Shown one piece after another: positions 17,281 to 25,030 of a DNA stretch of 64,000 nt. Within the stretch, counting starts at the first letter, position 1; the number at the start of each line of letters is the position of its first letter. A model generated the notes under the pieces. The model was not told the DNA's origin. It did no database searches and saw only the letters and a list, made by a program, of their open reading frames with translations. The stretch is from positions 1-64,000 of the forward strand of contig CAVTQA010000015.1 in assembly GCA_963736715.1 (NCBI GenBank), written 5' to 3'. The translations under genes and the position numbers were made by a program. The stretch is from AP-15 sp963736715. Its GTDB lineage: Bacteria; Pseudomonadota; Alphaproteobacteria; ATCC43930; CGMCC-115725.

Positions 17281-18105
17281 TTACCAGCCTCCGTCGACGC
17301 CGATTGCTTGGCCGGTCACGAACGCGGCTTGATCGGAAGCAAGAAACGCAATCATCGCCGCGACCTCGTCGGGGCTGCCGAAGCGGCCGACCGGGATCGC
17401 TTTGGCGCGCTCGGCAAAGCCGATTTCGAGATCGTCGCCGTACTCGCGCCGGTTGGTGCTGACCGCCCGCGAGGTGCGGATCGGCCCGGGGCAGACGGCG
17501 TTGACGGTGATCCCGTGCGGCGCCAGATCGAAGGCGAGCGACTTGGTGAACCCGATGATCGCCGCCTTTGAGGCGGCATAGGCGGCGCGATGCTTGCCGG
17601 GGCGGAACGCCGCCTTCGAGGAGACGCTGACGATGCGGCCCCAGCCGGCTTTGCGCATTGCCGGCACGGCGGCGCGCGACATCAGGAAGGCGCCGCGGGC
17701 GTTGACGCCCATCGTGCGGTCCCAGGCCTCGACCGGCACATCCTCGATCTCGTTCCGGTCGGCGCCCTGCGGCGCGCCGGCATTGTTGACGAGAATGTCG
17801 AGCCGCCCAAAGCGCCCCAGCACCTCCTCGACCATGCGCCCGGCGTCGGCCTCGACACTGACGTCGCCGAGCGTCGAGGATGCCGTTCTGCCGCTGCGCA
17901 CGAGATCCTCGACGAGGCTGTCGACACCTCCCCACGAGCTGTCCATGTCGCCTTCGACATTGTGCTTGTTGGCAACACCCGTCGGCACGACGTCGGAGAC
18001 TACGACGGTCACGCCGGCCGCGGCGAGCGCGCGAGCGGTCGAATTGCCGATGCCGATCGGCTTGCCGCAGCCGGTGATCAGCGCAACGCGGGCGGAACTC
18101 GGCAT
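17281..18105 (-). CDS. short-chain dehydrogenase/reductase
   Basis: 274 residues, classical SDR. Cofactor loop ALITGCGKPIGIGNSTARAL (variant TGxxxxxG), NNAG at the beta-4 strand, catalytic Ser in VSVSSKAAF, and YAASK as the catalytic Tyr/Lys pair; it ends in the usual V-D-G-G-W. An insertion around residues 40-75 makes it longer than the usual 250. It is the first and only unbroken gene in the minus-strand run that continues with lipoprotein, enoyl reductase, methyltransferase and thioesterase, a combination that fits acyl-chain metabolism. Confidence 0.85.
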   Translation of the reverse strand: MPSSARVALITGCGKPIGIGNSTARALAAAGVTVVVSDVVPTGVANKHNVEGDMDSSWGGVDSLVEDLVRSGRTASSTLGDVSVEADAGRMVEEVLGRFGRLDILVNNAGAPQGADRNEIEDVPVEAWDRTMGVNARGAFLMSRAAVPAMRKAGWGRIVSVSSKAAFRPGKHRAAYAASKAAIIGFTKSLAFDLAPHGITVNAVCPGPIRTSRAVSTNRREYGDDLEIGFAERAKAIPVGRFGSPDEVAAMIAFLASDQAAFVTGQAIGVDGGW

Positions 18106-18230
18106 GTGACCCTCCCAGAAATTCGATAGTGCTGGAGCTTACCGCCCCGATCCCACAGAATCGACATAGTTCGCTCTCACCTGTCGCCCTTCTGCCGGGC
18201 CGCGATGCCAGGCAAAATTCGAGGCGCTCG

Positions 18231-19727
18231 ATGCCGAAATCTATTGCGGTCGTGTCTTTGTTGCTGTTGGCCATCCTCTGGACGCCCGAGTCGCGGGCGG
18301 AGGAGAAGCCAAATGGCGAGCTGCCGGCGCGGGTCGCGACCCATCATACCATGGAGCTAAACGAGCGCCGGCTCGACTACGAGGCGGTCGCCGAGACTTT
18401 GCCGGTGACCGATGCCAAGGGCAACACCACCGCATCGATCTTCACGGTCAGCTATCTCACAGATGGCGAGAATGGCAGCGGCAGGCCGGTCAGCTTCGTC
18501 TTCAATGGCGGTCCCGGCGCGGCCTCGGTCTTTCTGCATCTCGGCGCGCTCGGCCCGCAGATCCTAGAGACGCCGGAAAGCGGCGCGGTGCCGACCCCGC
18601 CAATTCATCTCGTCGACAATCCGGCGACCTGGCTGGGCTTTACCGATCTCGTCTTTATCGACCCGGTCGGCACCGGTTTCAGCCGCGGCAAGGGCAAGGA
18701 GGAAAATCCGGACAAACCTTTTTGGGATGTGCGTGCCGATATCGGCTCGCTCGGCTCGGTGATTCGCCTCTGGCTGACCCGGCATCAGCGCTGGACTTCG
18801 CCGGTTTGGCTCGTCGGTGAGAGCTATGGCGGCTTCCGGGCGGCAGCGATGGCGCAAACGCTGCCGCACGATGTCGACGTGATCGTCAAAGGTCTCGTCC
18901 TGGTCTCGCCGGCGCTCGACCTCTCCGCCCTGCATCAGACCGAACGCGATCTTCTCGCCGCCGCCTTCATCCTGCCGTCCTACGCCGCGACTGCGGCCGT
19001 CTACGACCCGGCTCCCGCCGCCGGCAGCGTCGCGGAGGCCGAGCGCTTTGCGCTCTCGGACTACCTGGTCGGTCTTGCCCGGCTCAACGGACAGCCGGCG
19101 CCCGGCAACCCCTTCATTGCCAAGGTGGCAGAAATCGCCGGGGTTCCGGCGGATATCGTGCGCCGCTACCGTGGCCGCATCCCGCGCCACATTTTCGCGC
19201 GCGAGGTGCGGCGGAGCCGAGGGGAGGTGGTCAGCCTCTACGACGGCACGATCGCGTCGCCAGCCGGGCCAGAAGATGGCGGAGGCGGCGGCGATCCGGT
19301 GCTGCAGCCCGCTGTCGCCGCCTATGGCACGGCGTTCAACACCTATTTGGCCGAGGCGCTCGGGGTTCATACCGATCAGCCCTATCGGGTGTTGCCGCAC
19401 GACGTCTCGCAGCAATGGAACTGGGACGGTGAACGCCAGCACGGCACCGAAGGCCTGGCGATGTCATCGCTCGAGGCGGCGCTGCTCGAGCACCCGGCGA
19501 CGAAGGTTTTGATCGTCAATGGACGCTATGACTTGGTGACGCCGTATCTCAGCTCGCGCTGGCTCGTCGACCAATTGGAAATCCCCGCCGCAACGCGGTC
19601 GGCCATTCAGCTTCGGGTCTATGACGGTGGCCATATGGTCTACATGCGGCCCGCATCGCGATCCTTGCTCGCCCATGACGCCGCCGAGCTCTACGGCGCC
19701 GGCCAACCGGGCGCTCCCTCGCAATGA
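18231..19727 (+). CDS. exported serine carboxypeptidase, family S10
   Basis: 498 residues with an N-terminal signal peptide (hydrophobic residues 5-18, cleavage near SRA-EE). S10 signatures: FVFNGGPGAASVFLHLGALG, nucleophile Ser198 in VGESYGG, Asp in VNGRYDLVTPY, His in YDGGHMVYM. The family removes C-terminal residues at acid pH; in bacteria it acts in the periplasm or outside. GAGG lies 6 bases before the ATG at 18231. Extended starts from 18129 lack a ribosome site. A livH fragment and an HtrA-like gene follow. Confidence 0.88.
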   Translation: MPKSIAVVSLLLLAILWTPESRAEEKPNGELPARVATHHTMELNERRLDYEAVAETLPVTDAKGNTTASIFTVSYLTDGENGSGRPVSFVFNGGPGAASVFLHLGALGPQILETPESGAVPTPPIHLVDNPATWLGFTDLVFIDPVGTGFSRGKGKEENPDKPFWDVRADIGSLGSVIRLWLTRHQRWTSPVWLVGESYGGFRAAAMAQTLPHDVDVIVKGLVLVSPALDLSALHQTERDLLAAAFILPSYAATAAVYDPAPAAGSVAEAERFALSDYLVGLARLNGQPAPGNPFIAKVAEIAGVPADIVRRYRGRIPRHIFAREVRRSRGEVVSLYDGTIASPAGPEDGGGGGDPVLQPAVAAYGTAFNTYLAEALGVHTDQPYRVLPHDVSQQWNWDGERQHGTEGLAMSSLEAALLEHPATKVLIVNGRYDLVTPYLSSRWLVDQLEIPAATRSAIQLRVYDGGHMVYMRPASRSLLAHDAAELYGAGQPGAPSQ

Positions 19728-19734
19728 GCTCAAA

Positions 19735-19842
19735 TTGCTCGACTGGGTTCACCTGACCGTCTCGCCGGCCCCGGCGGTGTTCGCGCAGCTGCTTGTCGGG
19801 CTGATCAACGGCGCTTTTTATGCCATGCTGAGTCTCGGCCCG
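19735..19842 (+). pseudogene. N-terminal fragment of a LivH-type branched-chain amino-acid permease
   Basis: The frame reads DWVHL, then AQLLVGLINGAFYAMLSLG, which is the first membrane helix of LivH/BraD permeases. Homology ends abruptly at residue SLG, where LivH should continue with L-A-V-I-F-G; the following bases read low-complexity sequence. No other liv gene is present. It is a relic left between the carboxypeptidase and the HtrA-like gene. Confidence 0.55.
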
Positions 19843-19962
19843 GCCGGCATCTCCTATGCCGCCGGTCGCGGCAAGCCGCCCGGCACTTCGCGCGCAGCTG
19901 CGGGAAGGCCGGCGGAGGCTACAACCGCCGCCGCACCGGGCGCACCCTGAGGGAGGTGGCGC

Positions 19963-20961
19963 ATGGCGAGCAAAGCGCGGACCTTTTGCTTGGCCGGCAT
20001 TCTTGCTTCGGCGCTGCTGCTGGTCGCCGGACCCCATGCCGTTGCCGCCGAGCCGGCCGCGGATCCCGCGCGTCGGCTCGAGGCGGTCGTTCGCGTGGAA
20101 GCCGAGATTCCCGCCGAGGCGCGGACCGCAAGCCTGCTCGGCACCAAGCGCGACGGCTCGGGGGTGGTGATCGATGATGCGGGCCTCATCGTGACAATCG
20201 GCTATCTGATCACCGAGGCGATGGCGGCCGAGGTGACGACCGCCGCAGGCAAGGCCAGCCGCGCGGAGATCATCGGTTTCGATACCGAGTCGGGGCTTGG
20301 TCTGCTGCGCGCGGTCGAGCCGTTGGAGGTGAAGCCGATGCCGATCGGAACGGCAAAAGGCCTCACCGAGAAAACGCCGGTGATTGTCGCGGGCCATGGC
20401 GGAGCCGAGGCGGCGCAAGCCGCTGTAGTGGTCTCCCGCCGGACCTTCGCCGGCTACTGGGAGTACCTGCTGGAAGACGCGATCTTCACCGCGCCGCCCG
20501 CTCCCGCATGGAGCGGCGCCGCGTTGATAGGGCCCGACGGCAAGCTCGCCGGGATCGGATCGCTGATCGTCGGGGACGCCGATGGCGGGTTCCCCGGTAA
20601 TATGTTTGTGCCGATCGATCGGCTCCAGCCGGTAATGGGCGACCTGATCGCATTGGGTCGCCCGTCCTGGGCACGGCCGTGGCTTGGCGCCAATCTCCTG
20701 GACCTCGATGGCCAACTCGTGGTGCGTCGCGTCGCACCGGAAGGTCCGGCTGGCGCGGCGGGGATCCAGCATGGCGACCGGATCGTCGCGATTGACGGGT
20801 CGGAGGTCAGCGATCTGGCGGATTTTTATCGCACGTTGTGGGGCCGGGGCGAAGCCGGGATCACGGTCGAGCTGACCGTGAACCGGCAAGGCGAACAGCA
20901 TGAGATCGGGGTCAAGACAATCGATCGTTACCGTTATCTGAAGCTCGGCACGACCTATTGA
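19963..20961 (+). CDS. HtrA/DegP-like protease-fold protein with degenerate triad and PDZ domain
   Basis: 332 residues: signal peptide (1-29), trypsin-like domain (about 40-225) and one PDZ domain (about 238-320, with WLGANLL, GPAGAAGIQHGDRIVAIDG). Aligned by eye to HtrA, the catalytic His (T-N-N-H-V) is Tyr81 in VTIGYLI, and the catalytic Asp (S-D-I-A-L) is Gly111 in TESGLGLLR. The nucleophile Ser184 survives in AWSGAALIG, but the oxyanion Gly-Asn before it is replaced by Ala-Trp. A conventional protease activity is therefore unlikely; a binding or chaperone role in the periplasm is inferred. GGGAGG precedes the ATG. Confidence 0.75.
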   Translation: MASKARTFCLAGILASALLLVAGPHAVAAEPAADPARRLEAVVRVEAEIPAEARTASLLGTKRDGSGVVIDDAGLIVTIGYLITEAMAAEVTTAAGKASRAEIIGFDTESGLGLLRAVEPLEVKPMPIGTAKGLTEKTPVIVAGHGGAEAAQAAVVVSRRTFAGYWEYLLEDAIFTAPPAPAWSGAALIGPDGKLAGIGSLIVGDADGGFPGNMFVPIDRLQPVMGDLIALGRPSWARPWLGANLLDLDGQLVVRRVAPEGPAGAAGIQHGDRIVAIDGSEVSDLADFYRTLWGRGEAGITVELTVNRQGEQHEIGVKTIDRYRYLKLGTTY

Positions 20962-21016
20962 AGGCGTGGCCTCTTGCAATCATTCCCGAACAAGCTTGGA
21001 GTTGACCCGCCGACAA

Positions 21017-21080
21017 TAGGTATGGCCAAGCGCAAAGCTCTGGCCCGGCGCCAGCAACGGGATAAGGGTTGCATTGCTCG
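21017..21080 (-). pseudogene. short remnant resembling a Rieske oxygenase gene
   Basis: On the minus strand about 60 bases align with an internal stretch of the intact Rieske gene at about 25760-25825, at roughly 80 percent identity by eye with one indel: both contain GCAATGCA-CCC, ATCCCGTYGCTGGYGCCGG and AGCTTTRCGC. Translated, the relic reads TLIPLLAPGQSFALG against TLIPSLVPDQSFTPG. The rest of the 305-base gap (20962-21266) holds the promoter described next and nothing else recognisable. Confidence 0.4.
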
Positions 21081-21205
21081 TGGTGCGCCGTGCCGCAACG
21101 GAGGCCCGGCAGCGGGGGCGGGTGTCCGTCACGGCCGCTGGGTCGGAAGTCCACGATCTGGTGGAACTTTGTCGCTTGTTTGTTGGTTGCCGAGTTCCAA
21201 ACCTC

Positions 21206-21220
21206 GGCACAGCTATTGCT
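21206..21220 (+). promoter_or_regulatory. sigma-54 (RpoN) promoter candidate for the PrsT-like gene
   Basis: GGCACAGCTATTGCT. The -24 GG (21206-21207) and -12 GC (21218-21219) have the required spacing, and GGCAC plus TTGCT match the consensus TGGCACG-N4-TTGCW at nearly every position. Transcription would start near 21231, leaving a leader of about 36 bases to the ATG at 21267. Confidence 0.65.
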
Positions 21221-21266
21221 AGCTATATGCTACTGACTTGCGAATCGGTTTGGGATTGAACGGCCA

Positions 21267-24080
21267 ATGGTTGCGCTGAAGAAGAGGACGATGTGCCGGC
21301 AGGAACGTGGTTGTCTCTGGTGCTTTGCCGCGTTCGCTGTCGCCTTATGCGTAGCGCCGCATCCTGCTGCGATCGCTAAGGAATCGGGCTCCGTCCAGAA
21401 TGCCGTGCAAAACGACAGGGACGAGGATCCCAAGGCCGCCCTGATAACGCTGAAGAACGCGATCCGGAAGTCACCCCAGGACCCCGCGCTCCACGTCAAG
21501 ATCGCAAGGCTCTATTTCCAGCTCGGAGATTCCGGGTCGGCGGAGCACGAGGCTCGCGCCGCGCGCGACCTCAACGGCGACGAGGCGGATTATCTGCCCG
21601 TTTTACTTGACGCAATGCTGGTTCGGAAAGAATTCAAGGAAATTTATGATCTGATCGAGCCCGGCGACCGCAACCCGGTCCTCGAAAGCAAAGTTAGGGC
21701 GGCCCTCGGCACTGCAGCGGTCCGTCTCGGCTATGACACGAGAGCCGAAACATTATTGCGCGATGCGATCAAATTGGACCCGAGCGTCGTGGAGCCGAGG
21801 ATCCAGCTCGCCCGGTTTCTCAGCGGCACGCGCCCGGAAGAAGCGGATAGTGTGATCGATGAGGCGATTGCCGCCAACCAGAAATCAGCCGAACTGCTGC
21901 AGGTCAAAGGCGACATGCTGTGGTCGCGCGGTGATGCAAACGGGGCGGTGCGGCTCTTCAGCGAAGCGCTCGAGATCGACCCCGATTATCAGCTGGCTCG
22001 TCTCAGTCGCGCCAACGTCAATGTAACGCGAGCCGAATTCGCCGCTGTGGATCATGATCTCGATCCGATCCTGCAGGCCAGCCCAAAGAATTTTATGGCC
22101 AATTACCTGCGCGGCTTGGAATACGTCAAGCAACAGAACTACGCCACGGCGGATCAGATATTCCATAGCATTGCCATCACCTTCACGGCCTTCCCTTATG
22201 GGTATTATGTTCAGGGAGCGACAAAATTTGCACTTGGGGAATTTGGCCCCGCAGAAAATATTCTGCGTGACTACCTCAAACACTTCCCGACCGATGCGCA
22301 CGCGACGCGGCTCATCGCGCAGGCCGCTTTGCGGCAGCACGGCGCGCCACGGGCGATCGATTATCTTAAACCCTTCGCCGATAAGTCGCCGCCGGACGCG
22401 GCAACTTTGAACTTGCTCGGCAATGCCTACCTGGCCGACGGCAAGCCGGAAGCGGCGCTGCAGCAATTCGAAAGGGCAGCCGCACTCGACCCCGAGAATG
22501 CGACCATCAAGACGCAGATCGGGGTCGCCGAAATGAATTCCGGCCAAGTCGGGCAAGGTCTAGCAAAGCTGGAGGAGGTCTTTTCGGGCGAAGCCGGCGT
22601 AATCGTTGCCGGCCCGCCCCTGGTATTGGCCGAGTTGCGGGCCGGGCACGTCGACAAGGCGGCAGAAGTCGCGAAATTCCTGATCAAGCAGGATCCCGCC
22701 AACTTACTCTATCAAATACTGCTGGGAGAGGTCCGCGTCGCACAACGGGATTATGCCGGGGCGGAAACTGCGTTTCGCGCGGTGCTGTCGCGCAATCCGG
22801 ATTTTTCCGCGGCCACTCGCGACTTGGCCCGGCTCTATGCGGCGACCGGGCGCACCGAGGATGCGAGGCGGACCTACAGCGATGTTCTCGCGAAGAACCC
22901 GACAGATACAGTGGCCCTTGTCGGTCTCGCAGACCTCGCGATCGCAGAGCGGAAATGGCCGGAAGCGATAGACCTCCTCAACACCGCCCGCGCCGCCGCC
23001 ACCTATGATCCGACACCCGGGCTCAAGCTGGTCGCCCTCTACGAGCTGCGGCGCGATTGGAAGAGCGCCAAGGCCGTTGCCGCCGAGCTCTACGCACAAT
23101 TTCCGCGAGACGTGAATGTCGTCGTCGCGTTCGGCCAAAGCCAGCTGAAATCCGGCGACACCGACGCGGCCATATCGAGCTACAAGCTGGCGCACCAACT
23201 GGCGCCGGATTCGACGCCGATCCGCTCCGCCTATGTCGCCCTCTTAAAGCAGGCGAACTACTTTCGCGAGATGCGGGACGTACTGAAAGAGGCGATCATC
23301 CGCGAGCCGCAGGACGCCTCGCTCAAAGCCGATCTGATCCGAGCCGACGCCGAAATCGACGGTGTCGACGCGGCAGTCTCCAAGGCGCGGGAAGCCGCGG
23401 CATCCGATCCGGGCAACGGCATTTATGACGTCGTTTCGGCAGAGCTGTACGAGAAAGCCGGACGCGGCGAGGAGGCAGTTTCCTTGCTCGAGAACGCGGT
23501 CGCGTCGCGGCCCGGCGACAAGGGTCTCGCGCCTGCTCTTGCCCGCCTTTATGTTAATAAGGGCATGCCGGCCAAGGCGGAAGCTTTTCTGAAAGCCCGG
23601 CTGAAGGGCGACCCAAAGGATCTAGCCGCCCGCTCGGAGCTGGCATTCTATTATGTGGGGCAAAAAAATAACGGCGCCGCTATCGCCGAATACTCGCGGC
23701 TGATCGACGATCACCCCGCCGACTCGGCCGCGCTGAACAATCTCGCGTGCCTCTATCAGCGACAGGGGGAACTCGGAAAAGCTCGCGAAATGGCTCAGCG
23801 GGCGTTCAAGATCTCTCCCGGCGACGCACATATCAGCGATACTCTCGGGTGGATCCTGTTGGAGCAGGGGGAAGCCGAGACGGCCCTCCCATATCTCACC
23901 GCGGCCAATCTTCGAGGACCTCAAGACCTGGATGTCCAATACCACCTCGCGGTGGCGCTGCATCGCGTTGGCCGCGCGGCCGATGCTCGGGTTGTACTTG
24001 AAAATCTGCTGGGCTCCTCCGCTTCGTTCGCGGACAGGGCCGAGGCGGAAAAGTTGATGCAGGAGTTAAAGCGCAGTTGA
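21267..24080 (+). CDS. prsT: PrsT-like TPR-repeat protein of the PEP-CTERM system
   Basis: 937 residues: an N-terminal signal (hydrophobic about 15-36) and then TPR repeats from residue 55 to the end, for example VKIARLYFQLGDSGSAEHEA, LLNLLGNAYLADG-type and TRDLARLYAATGRTEDARRT. Length, repeat register and the C-terminal TLGWILLEQGEAETALPYL match the PEP-CTERM/exosortase-associated TPR lipoprotein family. The Cys in AVALCVAP is a poor lipobox, so lipidation is doubtful. By family knowledge it acts in the envelope in extracellular polymer assembly or export of PEP-CTERM proteins. A PEP-CTERM gene lies 302 bases downstream and both have sigma-54 sites. Confidence 0.85.
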   Translation: MVALKKRTMCRQERGCLWCFAAFAVALCVAPHPAAIAKESGSVQNAVQNDRDEDPKAALITLKNAIRKSPQDPALHVKIARLYFQLGDSGSAEHEARAARDLNGDEADYLPVLLDAMLVRKEFKEIYDLIEPGDRNPVLESKVRAALGTAAVRLGYDTRAETLLRDAIKLDPSVVEPRIQLARFLSGTRPEEADSVIDEAIAANQKSAELLQVKGDMLWSRGDANGAVRLFSEALEIDPDYQLARLSRANVNVTRAEFAAVDHDLDPILQASPKNFMANYLRGLEYVKQQNYATADQIFHSIAITFTAFPYGYYVQGATKFALGEFGPAENILRDYLKHFPTDAHATRLIAQAALRQHGAPRAIDYLKPFADKSPPDAATLNLLGNAYLADGKPEAALQQFERAAALDPENATIKTQIGVAEMNSGQVGQGLAKLEEVFSGEAGVIVAGPPLVLAELRAGHVDKAAEVAKFLIKQDPANLLYQILLGEVRVAQRDYAGAETAFRAVLSRNPDFSAATRDLARLYAATGRTEDARRTYSDVLAKNPTDTVALVGLADLAIAERKWPEAIDLLNTARAAATYDPTPGLKLVALYELRRDWKSAKAVAAELYAQFPRDVNVVVAFGQSQLKSGDTDAAISSYKLAHQLAPDSTPIRSAYVALLKQANYFREMRDVLKEAIIREPQDASLKADLIRADAEIDGVDAAVSKAREAAASDPGNGIYDVVSAELYEKAGRGEEAVSLLENAVASRPGDKGLAPALARLYVNKGMPAKAEAFLKARLKGDPKDLAARSELAFYYVGQKNNGAAIAEYSRLIDDHPADSAALNNLACLYQRQGELGKAREMAQRAFKISPGDAHISDTLGWILLEQGEAETALPYLTAANLRGPQDLDVQYHLAVALHRVGRAADARVVLENLLGSSASFADRAEAEKLMQELKRS

Positions 24081-24337
24081 ACGCGGATGCGCCGACCCCG
24101 GAAGTGGCCTCGATCCCTCGCCGATCCCGGGCAACTCACGTCGTTGCGCGGTTGGGTGTCCGATTTCTTTACACTGCGAGTCGCGTTTATCGGAGCTAGA
24201 GCTTTCAGATTTAGGCCAATTATGCCGTGTTTCGGAACGTTGCAATGACGATGGCCTGTCGGAAATTCTTACACTTTCGTCTTCACTGATCATGGCCGCA
24301 GATGATTAACCATTCCTTTGCCCCTAGATTCGGCATA

Positions 24338-24353
24338 TGGTCCAGTATTTGCT
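24338..24353 (+). promoter_or_regulatory. sigma-54 (RpoN) promoter candidate for the PEP-CTERM gene
   Basis: TGGTCCAGTATTTGCT. The TGG and TTGCT elements have exact -24/-12 spacing (GG 24339-24340, GC 24351-24352); the C-A-C of the -24 box is degenerate. The predicted start is near 24364, 19 bases before the ATG. A sigma-70 -10-like TATAAT at 24355-24360 overlaps but has no matching -35. The rest of 24081-24337 shows no gene. Confidence 0.6.
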
Positions 24354-24382
24354 TGTATAATCCCGGAAACTAGGGTATCGAC

Positions 24383-24961
24383 ATGCCGATGAACACGCGA
24401 GTCTCACTTTACTCTGCAGCGTTTTCGGGAGCCCTGTCTCTGGCAATGCTCGCGGGCCCGGCATCCGCGGATTTTATTTCCCCGGGCATGACGGATTCGA
24501 GCGGCCAGACCTACAGCCAAGGGATGATGGCGGCAAGCGGCTCTTGGGGGGGAGAGATCTACAGTCAGGGCATGATGATGTCGACGGGCGACATTTACAC
24601 CCCGGGAATGATGTTGTCGCCCAGCGAGACCTCCAGCCAGGGCACGACGATGTCGACCGGCGACGGCTACGGCCAGGGCACGACGATGTCGACCGGCGAC
24701 GCCTACAACCAGGGAATGCAGGTCACGACAAATTCCTCGCCGCCCAGCCAGGGATGTGTCGGCACCGCCTCTAATTGCACGGACAACGTCACAGACACGG
24801 ACACTTCGAACTTAAATCAACCGTCAAACCTGCTCTCGCCACCGACGGGGGCCATTACTACCGCGAGCGCCGACCCGATCCCAGAGCCTGCGAGCTTAGC
24901 GTTGCTCGCCCCGGCTCTCCTCTGGTTGGGCTTAGTGCGCCGACGACGCAACCGAGTGTAA
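24383..24961 (+). CDS. PEP-CTERM sorting-signal protein with 12-residue repeats
   Basis: 192 residues: signal peptide (1-29, ending PASA-DF), a repeat region (about 40-115) of degenerate 12-residue units such as IYSQGMMMSTGD and GYGQGTTMSTGD, a Ser/Thr/Asn-rich stretch, then a complete C-terminal PEP-CTERM signal: PEP at 167-169, the hydrophobic helix ASLALLAPALLWLGL and the basic tail RRRR. By family knowledge such proteins are cut and anchored by an exosortase and often associate with exopolysaccharide; no exosortase lies in this window. AGGG is 8 bases before the ATG. The composition (Met/Ser/Thr/Gly, no Lys) suggests a surface structural protein. Confidence 0.88.
   Translation: MPMNTRVSLYSAAFSGALSLAMLAGPASADFISPGMTDSSGQTYSQGMMAASGSWGGEIYSQGMMMSTGDIYTPGMMLSPSETSSQGTTMSTGDGYGQGTTMSTGDAYNQGMQVTTNSSPPSQGCVGTASNCTDNVTDTDTSNLNQPSNLLSPPTGAITTASADPIPEPASLALLAPALLWLGLVRRRRNRV
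24500..24727 (+). repeat. in-frame 36-bp tandem repeats in the PEP-CTERM gene
   Basis: Units of 36 bases encode x-Y-x-Q-G-(MM/TT)-M-S-T-G-D. The core GGCACGACGATGTCGACCGG occurs twice exactly, 36 bases apart, and more degenerate copies precede it. Low divergence between the last two units suggests recent unit duplication, so repeat number may vary between strains. Confidence 0.7.
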
Positions 24962-25030
24962 AGGAAACCGACGCCCCAAAAAAGAGAACGGCGCCTTGGG
25001 GTCGTCGCGCGCGTGTTTCCTGCTCCGGCC

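Noticed and set aside
24355..24360. Sigma-70 promoter (TATAAT) for the PEP-CTERM gene
   Set aside because: No -35 box at suitable distance; the overlapping -24/-12 element fits better, though dual control is not excluded.
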